DNA of 64,000 nucleotides from Quercus robur (Eukaryota > Streptophyta > Magnoliopsida > Fagales > Fagaceae), in assembly GCF_932294415.1 (NCBI RefSeq), contig NC_065536.1, positions 47,403,854 through 47,467,853 on the forward strand, read 5' to 3'. This document shows, piece after piece, positions 46,632 through 64,000 of the stretch. Each line of letters begins with the position of its first letter. The first letter of the stretch is position 1. The translations under genes and the position numbers were made by a program. The notes beneath the pieces were generated by a model. That model was not told where the DNA came from. It saw only the letters and a list, made by a program, of their open reading frames with translations, and searched no databases.

Positions 46632-46912
46632 CAAAATTGATATATTTCAAAGCTTAAGGACCGAGAAATAACCTTAAAAAAAAGTTGGGGGAGAAATAGA
46701 AAAAACCGCGAATATTCGTAGGGGATGCCAAAAGGATGCAACGGTCATTTGCGAAAAACGAAGGGAAGTTTGTGTAAATTACACAAGACATTGTCAGTTG
46801 TCACCGAGACCTCTCTCAAATTCATCGTTCCTCACTCTCTCGAATTCATCGTGATTCGGGCTTTATTATCACTTTATCACTCACCTGACCTTATTCTTCG
46901 CTCCCTCCGTCA

Positions 46913-54430
<7,518 letters not shown>

Positions 54431-55281
54431 TGCGGGTGTTCCAAGTTGTTTTTCTTTCCCTTGCTTTGCTTAGGAACTTTGAACCCTTCTACCCAATTCA
54501 TAGGGCATCTTTTTGGGTGAGTTCTACACCCAACTACAAAGGATTTTTGGTTAAATTTGTATCCCAGAAGAAATAGAGTTCTAGCATTGGGAGCTATGAC
54601 CAGATTAGAGAATTCTCTACTATTGTTGAGGATTCTTGAATATGGTGGAATTTTCATACATTACATGCAATGTGAATAAGATGGAGGCTAATAGGTAACT
54701 TAATGAGATTTGTGCACTATCAATTGCTGTTATATACATACGCTGGATGCACTGTTTTCTCTACTTTTGCATTTATTTTTTTTCCTGTTGATTTCATTAC
54801 CGCTACTTTGTTGGGCTTGAGCAGTGAAATTCATTAGACTTGTGCATCTCTATTTGAAAACTCTGGCCTGGGAAGTGGGAACGACTTTGGTCCATTAGCT
54901 CTCTCACTTATAATTAAGTTACCAAACAAAATGACATCCAAACTTCCAAGAATTAGGAGTCCATTTAAAATTGAACGGACCTTTTAATGCGCCTGAGCCT
55001 GAAACCTGCACTCGGCTGGACTGTAAGAAACATCCTACGATTTGTGGCAAGTCAAAATAACGAAACGAATTTAATGAGTTTCCAACTTTAAAGCTAATCA
55101 AAAAGATCCGGTTTAAAAACATGTAATTTTTCAGTGGTGGCATGGCATTTTCACGGTACATTGGTTGTTCACTTATTCTAATCAACTATATCAGGCTCTC
55201 TTGCATCCAATTCATCAGGCTCTAAGAAACTAGTATCCCCGACTATCACAGTTGCACTAGCCAGCCCTTTACTTATAAATA

Positions 55282-55452
55282 GGGTCTGTTTATGAATCAC
55301 TTATTTTGCTGTAACTGAAAACTTTTTGTTAAAAGTACTGCAGATAAAGATAAAAGTGAGTTGAAATAGTACAGTAAAACTCATAAATAGTGTCAAAAAT
55401 AAGCTGAATAGCAAAATAATTTTCATTTTTCATTTCAATCCAAACGGAGGCA
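55282..55452. mobile_element. hAT-type MITE
   Basis: Starts AGGGTCTGTTTATGAATC and ends TTTCAATCCAAACGGAGGC, with imperfect inverted ends. The interior CTGTAACTGAAAACTTTTTG, GTTGAAATAGTACAGTAAAA and AAGCTGAATAGCAAAATAA follow a widely repeated tree MITE pattern also seen near 24.1 kb. Target duplication is weak. Confidence 0.55.
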
Positions 55453-56009
55453 TAATATATAAAATTAAAGTGGCTGCCTTTAGGCCACATAATTAGCTAC
55501 TTAATTTGCAAAACTGTAATCATGATTATAACATTATGGGCCTAAAAGATAAGGATAGCGTTTTACACCTCCCTCGTTGTTTTTATTTTTATTTATTTAT
55601 TTTTTAATTATAATAAAAAAGGTATACTTTTCCCCACTCGTGCTGCAAGTTGGCATTTTTTGCTACTTTGAATTTGGAAAATTATTAGATAGTCCAATAG
55701 CAATGTTCCTAGCTCTCAGCGCTCTTACATGGTAGGTGGCCATGAATTCATCCATCCTCTCACATGGTAGGGTATTGCGTCTGATGCAATTGTAATCAAT
55801 GGCTGAGATTGAAAGTTGAAAAAACAACTTTCAATCTCAATCACTAAATAAAATATATTAAAAAAGAGTTAAAAAGTAAAAAATGTAAAAAAAAATTGTG
55901 AGAAGAAGTGGGTGAATTGCATCATGTGCAATACCATCTAATCTCAGTCCTACAAAAGCATAATAAGTGCAGTATATGCAATTCTATAATAGTAGTAACA
56001 AGCTCTGAA

Positions 56010-56450
56010 TTTATAGGACCTGTTTGGTAGAGGAGTTTGAGTAATGTTGTTTAAAATGATGTGGAAATATGATTTAAAAAGTGTTGTTAAAAATATGTAT
56101 TTATAGTATTCATAAAGAGAAAATTGTGTTTATTTTATTTTGATGTTTAGAAATATGAAGTTGTGTGTTTGGTAAGTGTGTTTTTTTTTTTAAAAAAAGC
56201 TACCGCAGGTACTGTTTTTCTTTATTTCACATCAAGATTGAACACGTGAGAGAGAAGAGATGGTATGATTATATGTGTGGACCCAGGGCACAATGAAACA
56301 CACACTCAAATAAGCTTGAACACAACTCATCTCATGTGAAACACTGTTCAGACTCACGTACCAAACAAAGATTTCAGCATGGGATCCACCTGTTTGGGTG
56401 TTTAAACACAAAACAACGTTGTCAAAATGGGCTACCAAACAGGTCCTTAG
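56010..56450. mobile_element. hAT-type MITE with exact 15-bp inverted ends
   Basis: GGACCTGTTTGGTAG (56016-56030) is exactly inverted at 56432-56446 (CTACCAAACAGGTCC). The flanks GCTCTGAA (56002-56009) and ACTCTGAA (56451-56458) match at 7 of 8 positions, an 8-bp hAT-style duplication. The interior, about 400 bp, is non-coding. Confidence 0.75.
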
Positions 56451-57774
56451 ACTCTGAACACACCTATGGTTATGGAGATTTCTTAGGCAGACATAGCCAC
56501 ATAATTACCTTAGGTTTCGTACACAAGTGTGCGTAATCCCTAGTACCACTTCTAAAAAAGCTGCTGGTTTTTTGGTTTGTTGAGATGGCCTTCCTCTCTT
56601 GTACCCATTTGGCTATAAGCCATGATTCAGAACCATAAATTCATTATCTTATCATCATTGTCCACAATACCATATAGGCTCTTCGTTATCATCTTAACCA
56701 ATTGTCTAAACCGCAAGACCCATTAATGATATTGTTACTATTACTAGTACATACTACTATTAACAACAACAACGTCAGATACACTATCAATGGCGCTATA
56801 GTTTAATGAGAATAAAAATGATAATAATAAAAAATGTAAAAGGTTCAAGTTGTAGAGGGAGGGTTGTACATGTAATACTGTTGTAGCATGTGGAGTAGTT
56901 AAACTTTTGACTTCAGTGTAGTCTTTCTAGCAATGGTTACCACTTTCCAAATGTTGGGATCGAAAGTTACCCTTATCAGTTATCATTGGTCTTTTAAGAG
57001 AAACAAGCCAAAAAAATTAAAAAAGAGGACCTTTTACATCTTTCTTGAAAGTTAAATCATAGTAAATGATAAAAGGAAAAGTTACAGTATAAAATGGCAT
57101 TAAAATACACACGTACTAGAGAAATAAAAGCAAAATTAATATACTACATTTATTATGAGCAAAAAGTCTACATTCTGATTCTGACATAGTACAATAGAGA
57201 GAGAATATAAAATTTACAAACCTGCAAAACACCGTATCTATATACCGGTATCTACGCTAGCAAACCTCAATGTTAATATTGTAGATTCTTCTATTGAGAA
57301 CGACCCTAGCTAGTCACTAGTCACTACCATAGCAAACCTCGAGGTTATAAATTAATTCAATTGACCGTGATAAGACTTTAGACTACTGTTGAATTCAATT
57401 GCATGTGGCCCGATGAGGATTCTATACGATTCGGACCACGTGACTCTGTGTGAGTAGGTAAGTAAACTTTTTCTATTTTCATAAATAAAGTCACAACTTT
57501 TATTATAATTCTTTAGTGTATTAGGTTATGAGTGGTTTGTATGTAACTTTCATATAGACTTAATAATTTTTTTTTTTTTATTAATCACAGTCAACTAAGT
57601 ATAAAGTTATGAAAAAAATTGTTCATTTTATCACTTTAACAAAATTTCCTCCTTCTATAAATTCATGCTAAATTTTTATCCTTTTTTTAAGCTAAATCCC
57701 ATTTATTGTTAGCGTTTTCCTAGATATTTTTGAAGAAAGGAAAACCTTAAATAAAACAAAAAAAGATAAAGAGA

Positions 57775-58035
57775 AATCCAACTTGGGCACTGTCACAAGC
57801 GGCGGGAGAAGCCCAAAACGGGGGGGTAAGGTTGGGGGGTGGGGCCCACATAAACCCCCTGGTCAAATTGGGCCGCGACATAAGACAGGCATTCTGACTC
57901 CACGTGTACTGGCGGCTGACATGTCGATAGGATTTTGCCACGTGTACAATGGAGTAGACCCAATAAATTAATCGGACTTTGGAAAAAAAGGTGAAAGCGA
58001 TAGGACATGTGGGCGCGTACGTGGAGATGCGCGAG
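57775..58035. promoter_or_regulatory. GC-rich promoter-like island with two G-boxes and no adjacent gene
   Basis: An abrupt GC-rich block in AT-rich DNA. It carries CACGTG at 57901-57906 and 57939-57944 (both CACGTGTAC, ABRE-like), plus TGGGCC/GGGCCCA/AGCCCA site-II-type motifs near 57808, 57842 and 57869. These are typical of active plant promoters, yet no convincing coding frame starts within 1.5 kb on either strand. It may be a non-coding RNA promoter, a relic of a lost gene, or a distal element. Confidence 0.45.
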
Positions 58036-58039
58036 ATTC

Positions 58040-59700
58040 TGTCGGTGGACTTTTCAATTTTCAATTTTAAATATCATTATTGTCATATCATCATGCCCAT
58101 CACTTCTTATTCATTCATTGCCTAATTACTTGATAATCATTTTGTTTTGGTTTTGGTTTTTATTAAAAAAATCGAATTGTTTTTGTTGTATAATTTCATA
58201 GAATTATTAAATATTAGAAGGTTATGTCATTTATTAGGCTTACTTATATTAATTTATACTACATAAATATCTAACAAAGTCTAAACTGTTGTGATGCATT
58301 CTCCACCCACTTTGGGTTCCTTATCCTAACTTTCTTTCTTAATTTAATTCCACATCTTATCTATTGTGTAGGCTATAATTGAGAATTGGACTTGGAGTTT
58401 GGAATTCTATCTTTCTTTGTACAGAAAGTATGATTTAAACTATATGCTCATGGTTAAACATGTCTTAAATAAGTAGTATAAAACAGTAGAAGAATATGTC
58501 TTAAATAAGCAATATAAAACAGTAGAACTCTCACATACTTTTAAAAGGAAAAATTGAGAAATAAACACTTTTTGTTTTTGTTTTTCTATCTGATAGAATC
58601 TTAATCTAGTCTAATTTAAGTATATATATGTGTGTGATACTCTCTCTCCTAAAAACTTGGACCTTGGTTATTGACTTCTCAATTTCACAAGAACTTATAC
58701 TTATAGAGTAATTAACATGATAAGAGTGTGCAATGGTAAAACAAAAACTTGAAAATATGAAGTTTTTATGCCTAGTTTTAATGTTATATAATTTTATGAT
58801 GCAACATGGTCTGGGATTAGAATCAAACAACTAGTTTTGGTTAAAAAAAAAAAACTAATAAGGAAGCATGATGTAAGAAGGAAAGTTGGAAAAGGAAGTA
58901 GTAAAAAAGTGACTAATGGTACTCATGCGACATGGACTACAGATGGCTGTAAGGTTAGTGTTTCGGTAGTGACCTTACCAACCAAAGCACTAGGTGCCAC
59001 TTTCAGAAAATGCCTAGTATGAAAACTACTTAGGAAGAACTTTGCAATTCAATTTGATCAATGTGTATTACTATATTGCAATCTAGCTCAATCGACAGTG
59101 TCACAACGCACTTCAATTTGATCAGAATTGTAACAAAGTCAATCTTGGCGGCGCATTCATATATATATATATATATGGACGGTCCTGGCCCTCATTAGAA
59201 GCAACACAGCACTTCAATCCAATATTTGAGCCGTGTGTTTGACATTTTTTTCAAGTCATTTTCACCAATCAACTAAACTATGTCTTTGTGCTACATGAAG
59301 CCCGACATTCTTTAATGTTTTCAGGGGCCTTGATCTCAGTTTAAAAACTTAAATCACAATCACATTAAACTCACTTCCATCCTCTTTTATTTGAACAATA
59401 TCATGGCATTAAGATTCTGCCAGACCAAGAAATAAGAGAGAATATTCTTAAGTAATGGAGCAGTGCACTTGTATTTGCAAAACACTTTTAAATACCAAAA
59501 AAATGCAACCAGGTAAATGTATATACGCGAAACAATAACCAAAAGATGCAGCTAGTTGTATGCACATGAAACTTTACAAGTTGACAGATTGCAATTTTGA
59601 GAGCTGACCAAGATCTACATGGGAAGCACCTAAACCTTTGCAATTTGGTCCTAAAGCACAATCTACAACTAAACAGACTTTTTACTTAATATTTACATGC
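58040..59700. other. Spacer, no gene seen
   Basis: AT-rich DNA with a TA microsatellite (about 59158-59175). A 61-codon frame at 58837 lacks any recognised motif and is not called. Confidence 0.55.
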
Positions 59701-59736
59701 ATTGGACACAAATTTTTTTTTCTCCAAATTAACTGC

Positions 59737-62277
59737 TCAAGAATATGACTTTATCAAACCCAAGTTGTATAGAAACTTCTCTGATCTGGATCGAAAGATA
59801 TTACCCAAAGAGAATCTCCCACTCTCTTGGGGTGGAGATTTTGAGTAGGCCTCATCCTTCACATGAAGTACTGTCAGACCAATCTCATTTCGAACTGCCT
59901 CAATTGTTTCACTCTTCACTGGATTTCCCGATGCATCAGTCACATAAAAAGTATTTACAGCTTGCGATCCCCTGGTAGTAACCTCAGCTCGAGTAACTGA
60001 TAGACCATTTTCTCTAAATATACGAGTAACATCAGACAAAAGGCCAATTCTATCTTCACCGCAGAGTTCTAGTCTTATACCCTGTATTGTATCAAAATTT
60101 GTTAACATAAAAAGTGAGTTGGATAAGTACTAAAAACTTGCATCTAACCAAATCTCCCATGTTTGTACCTCAGAAGTTCGCCTCTTGATAGCAGCCTCCA
60201 AGCAATGAATTACCCTTTGCCTCTCTGCTTCAGAACTAATAGGGCAGCCATCCATATGCCTGATAAAGTATTCCTATCAGCCAAATGAAACAACCAAATG
60301 AGGTCCTTTACATCAGTTGTAAAGTGCATTTCAAGAAGTTAATGAGTTTGACAGCAATGGAATACAAAAAATAGATTCAAAGAAATTAAAGACAACCTGA
60401 TAAGCCTCTGGTCCCTCCGCAATTATGGTAGCATGGTATACTACATATTGCATATCAGTCAGTGTGCATACAGCATCAAAGAGTAGCTTAGGACGGTCAG
60501 GACTCATCAAATTCACAACAGTATATCCCTTATCCACACAATTCTCTACTGTTACAAGAAGTTTTCTTCTGTCACTAGTGGACACACAATCTGTATCATC
60601 CTTATCATAATCGCGATCAGCATACATCATTTGATGGAGTCTCCGGTCCTTATGAGTTGAACCCACGGAAACAGCAGTGTTGGCACCCCGTTTATCTCTA
60701 TCCCCTTTTAGTACATAAAGAAGAAGTTGTTTGATCTTAGCAAGCCGATCAGGATCATCAATTGGCATTCCAATTGCCTCGTCCGTTATGTAAACAACTG
60801 AAGCCATTCTTGAATTGTGGGTCCAGACCTCTGCGGCTACCACGTTACATTTGAGGTCAGCAAGAACAGCAAAAACCTCTGAAAGCAAGCCTGGCCTATC
60901 TCTTCCAGTCAATTCAATTGTCGTATGTTCCATGGCAGCTTGGACACCCACAGACCTTCTCAAGGACCGAAAACTACGTGCCCTAGGTCCCAGCGACTGC
61001 AACACATGAAATTAATGATCAATTTGACTTATAATTCACAAGGCTCCACACAGAAAATTGCCAAATGATTATGGTACAGACCAAACAGCAACCAATGCTT
61101 TTTCATTGTCTTGTTCTTCCATTATCTAGTTGTTAATGTATTTAATTGGGGATGGTGATTAAACGTAGAAGGCCTGGTAGCTATCCATTAAAGTCTTCTA
61201 TCCAAGAAGAGTACATTAACTTCTGTTTGGGATGTATATGTACATATGTAGAATTTTATCGTCTAGTTTCCTTCCATAACAATTAAACATTTAACAGTAC
61301 TATCCTGAGTGGTTTCTGGTTAGACTCTCTAAATTGATCTTTTTAACAGGTACAAGAACTTTTATTAATCTGAACAGGGATAAATCAACAGAAACAAAGA
61401 AATTAATTTGAGAATTTTGCAGGACTAGGATAAAACCTCCATACAAGCATTCAATAGAGAAACAAGGAACACAGTAGAAATCAACTACCAAATTCTTCCT
61501 ACAAGTATGGAAACCCAATAGGAATTTGCACTATTACATTAAGATCTCCAGCTCTACGGTTATTATATCTTAAGCACCTCACAATTAATATAAAACAAAA
61601 TTTAGTATTGCAGATCTACCTGTTGAATCCGGTCAGCAAGATCATCATCGAACAGCTTGTTCCCATTTTGATCAGTGACATGAAATACTGTAAAGAACAA
61701 ACGGAAACAACGAAAGTCAATCACAAACCATTGATTCAAGGTCTTACGAATATATACATAATTTGAGAATGAGAAACTAACCATCCATGAACCATTCCCC
61801 ATCTGAAGATATGTAAGCTCGACGAATTATAAGATTCAAGTCAGTCAAAACTTGAACCAACTCTAACAAAGTCCCACGCTTGTTTGCGCTATCAACCTAA
61901 AACGTTTTCACAAAGATTCATTGTAACCACAGTGACCCTTTTGAGTTGTATACAAGATAAGTCAGATAAGACAAAAGAATTCAATCAAATACCTTAATCA
62001 AAGTGGCTTTCCTGCTTGAGGCATTATCAACTGTGACCCTGCAAATCCCATATCAACAATGAACCAAAATCACAAAAAAGCTCAAACATTTCAGCTCAAG
62101 AAAGCCAAAATTTAGAGAAAGAAAATGAACCCACCACAATTCAACAACAAACAACACCAAAATTGCAAAATGAAAACGAAACCCCAACAAAGAAAATACA
62201 GAGTAAAAAGAAAAAAGAAAAAGTTGTTACCTTGGAGGGTTCATTCGAATCACAAGCTTTTCAAATTCATCATCCAT
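59737..62277 (-). CDS. ACT-domain repeat protein (ACR family, ACR4-like), 7 exons
   Basis: Minus-strand exons: 62277-62231, 62038-61993, 61896-61782, 61687-61620, 60996-60397, 60273-60169, 60081-59737; 441 aa, a standard ACR length. Four ACT domains are visible: ACT1 about 26-100 ([19 protein letters not shown]), ACT2 about 117-190 ([20 protein letters not shown]), ACT3 about 249-325 ([20 protein letters not shown]), ACT4 about 328-400 ([20 protein letters not shown]). The C-terminus NLGLIKSYS is characteristic. ACT domains bind amino acids; the bacterial GlnD uridylyltransferase has similar repeats, but the plant ACR proteins lack the enzyme part and are thought to sense amino acids or nitrogen status. 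The start [16 protein letters not shown] matches family starts. Which ACR number it corresponds to cannot be settled without a tree. Confidence 0.94.
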
Positions 62278-62356
62278 GGAGAGATGAGAGGTCCAACAAT
62301 CCATTTGGAAATGAAATTGAGAGTAAAAAACAGAGCTTGATAGAGAAGAAAGGGAG

Positions 62357-62368
62357 TATATTTATATA
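62357..62368 (-). promoter_or_regulatory. TATA box candidate of the ACR gene
   Basis: TATATAAATATA on the minus strand, about 80 bp before the ATG at 62277; it would give a short leader. Confidence 0.5.
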
Positions 62369-62379
62369 AGAGAGATTTC

Positions 62380-64000
62380 AGAATAGAGAGTATCTTTGTC
62401 CTCTGGAATCTCTGTGTGTCTCTGATTTTCTTTTGTTTTTATGTTATAACATTTATTTTATTTATCTCTCTCACTCTCACACAAACACACACACACACAC
62501 ACAAAGAGTTTTTGTATGTGGGGGTTTGGATTAGATTGGGAATGAGAAATGTGAAATGGGGTTTTTTGGGGGTTGTGAGTTGTGAGTAGTTAGTTGGGGG
62601 TGCTGTGGTGGCTCTTGAGCTGGAAGAAGAGTTTTTGGAGGGACATATAACAAACAAATCTATATATTACTAACAAAGACTATACTAATAGAAAAGTGTA
62701 GCGCATGGGACTATCTATCATCCGACTCTGTCGCTGCTAATTATGGGTCCCACCCCCACCACTTCCCCTTCCAAACACTTGGTTCTCCTCTCATCTCTCT
62801 CTAGTCTTTAGGGTTTGTGTTTTTCATTTTTTTCTTTTTCACATGGCGGCTCAAATCTCAATTCTCAAATCTCATTTTTCCTTTTCTTTTTCTTTTCTTT
62901 TTTCTTATGGTTTAGGAATTGGGATATTAAAAAAAAAAAAAAAAAAAAAAAATTTAAAGCTAGACTCTTTTGAGGATCTTTTTAGGTTCTACTACTAGGC
63001 AATTATAGCCTATTATTTGTCTTTTCTTCACTTCTTTTGCAATATAGGTACCATGCAATGAGGCCTTAATTAAAGTTTAATTATTATTATTATTATTATT
63101 TTTGAGAGAGGAAGGGTTCATTCTATGAGGAAGATCTATCAAAAATGAAATCTATAGTTAGATTTTGGTGTACCTTTTGGGGACCCTTTGGCTGAGTGAG
63201 GGAATATGTGTGTCATATTTATCATTTAAGAAATCTATTGGGATTTTGTTAAGCTTTAGGGCATTTCTTTGTGGCTTAAAGGAATCTCCCCATTCAAGCA
63301 ATTTACTACCTTCGACACCAACTTGATTTTGTTTGGCCTACTAATGGGTAGAATCCCCTTGCGGAGTTATAGTCCTAAATAATGCACCTTATCTTTTTCT
63401 TCTTGTCATTGCCTTTGTTGGGTCTGGCTGTATATGTTGATTGCATTTTTCTCTTTTATATCACATCTTTTTTTGGAATGAATTTAATATTGGTATTATT
63501 TGCATTTATTTAGATTAGTATAATCCATACTCATAGTCACAGAAAGGAAAGTAGGAGAAAAAAAGAAATGAAATCTGCTTGAGGTGGATTCTAGATATGA
63601 AAGTATTTAAATATTCACTCTACTTTTTACCTACCTTTTTATTATTGTTACTATCTACTTGGAGATATGGGTAGCCATCTCAGTTCCTTGTTGGTGTGGG
63701 GAATATTATAAAATAATATACAGTGAATGGAGGAGTCCTTTCCCTCAGAAGTATGTAGACGTGTGTATATGGATACGAACGTGGCAGGGGAAGGTAAAAT
63801 CTTTTAAATGTAAAAGCAGATATAGAAAATTATTAGATATTCTGTTAACGCAGCTAACATGATTATGGGTGGGGAATATCTTCTATTAGGGAAATCATTG
63901 TCGTGAAGAGGTTTTGATGGCGTGGGTTGTTGGATTTGAACCTGATGAAACCAAAAATCAATAGTTGGGTTACTCGTCCAATCTAGATCTTTTGACGGAT
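62380..64000. other. Upstream region of ACR gene and spacer
   Basis: Contains an AC microsatellite (about 62485-62503), T/A homopolymers and a TTA repeat (about 63080-63100). No gene was recognised up to the window end; a 67-codon frame at 63659 has no known motif. Confidence 0.55.

Larger units (their letters stand above)
44600..46900. other. 2.4-kb spacer between divergent genes
   Basis: Separates the minus-strand amidohydrolase (ATG 44528) from the + strand cyclophilin (ATG 46913). It is mostly occupied by a palindromic MITE, a nested hAT-like element, inverted arms and a micro-insertion, all listed separately. The last 200 bp before 46913 form the cyclophilin promoter, with a duplicated AATTCATCGT block (about 46820 and 46841). 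Confidence 0.6.
54431..57770. other. Spacer between CYP20-2 and the GC-rich island
   Basis: The 3' flank of CYP20-2, then AT-rich DNA with two hAT-type MITEs (55282-55452, 56010-56450). No conserved coding frame seen. Confidence 0.6.

Noticed and set aside
58837-59022. 61-codon + strand frame rich in Lys (MVKKKKLIRKHD)
   Set aside because: Opens in an A run, has no recognised domain, no promoter signal directly upstream and no splice partners; it looks like a chance frame.
63659-63862. 67-codon + strand frame near the window end
   Set aside because: No motif or family resemblance; an isolated frame of this length is expected by chance.

Overview
The window is nuclear DNA from a flowering plant, most likely a woody eudicot. 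The genes are intron-rich with GT..AG borders, the spacers are AT-rich, two proteins carry likely chloroplast transit peptides, and the spacers hold LINEs, a tRNA-type SINE, hAT- and Mutator-like MITEs and old LTR elements. The style of the repeats resembles Fagales trees (oak, chestnut, walnut kin); that is an impression from memory, not a computed result. No CRISPR, operon or prokaryotic feature is present.

Six host genes can be assembled exon by exon with an unbroken frame: (1) + 6064-11379, a 470-aa TRZ/ATZ-type amidohydrolase with a complete metal and catalytic site; (2) + 16365-17672, a single-exon 435-aa IQ+BAG co-chaperone behind two textbook heat-shock element arrays; (3) + 28341-37463, a 1288-aa GYF-domain protein of the EXA1/PSIG1-related group; (4) - 44528-41036, a 344-aa amidohydrolase-2 (TIM-barrel) protein with an apparent transit peptide; (5) + 46913-54430, chloroplast cyclophilin CYP20-2 (249 aa); (6) - 62277-59737, a 441-aa protein with four ACT domains (ACR family).

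Layout: 1-1.27 kb spacer with a foldback repeat; 1.3-4.4 kb a 5'-truncated LINE; 4.7-5.0 kb MITE; 6-11.4 kb gene 1; 11.4-13.6 kb AT-rich spacer; 13.6-15.9 kb LTR-retrotransposon fossils; 16.1-17.7 kb gene 2 with its promoter; 19.5-23.0 kb a broken Copia element, followed by a SINE; 23.8-27.3 kb a MITE, a local duplication and a Mutator-like element; 28-37.5 kb gene 3; 39.7-40.6 kb LINE fragment; 41-44.5 kb gene 4; 45-46.5 kb a palindromic MITE and nested elements; 46.9-54.4 kb gene 5 with a LINE in its last intron; 55.3-56.5 kb two MITEs; 57.8-58.0 kb a GC-rich promoter-like island with no gene; 59.7-62.4 kb gene 6; 62.4-64 kb spacer.

The genes are neighbours by position, not a pathway: heat/chaperone (BAG), plastid protein folding (CYP20-2), mRNA/translation or immunity control (GYF), amino-acid sensing (ACR) and two unrelated amidohydrolases. 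No gene cluster or new multi-gene system is visible. The most unusual signals are the twin HSE/TATA modules before the BAG gene, and at least seven insertions of only 13-26 nt, each between exact 11-17-bp direct repeats with an A/T-rich tail. The latter look like extreme 5'-truncated LINE retroposition events.
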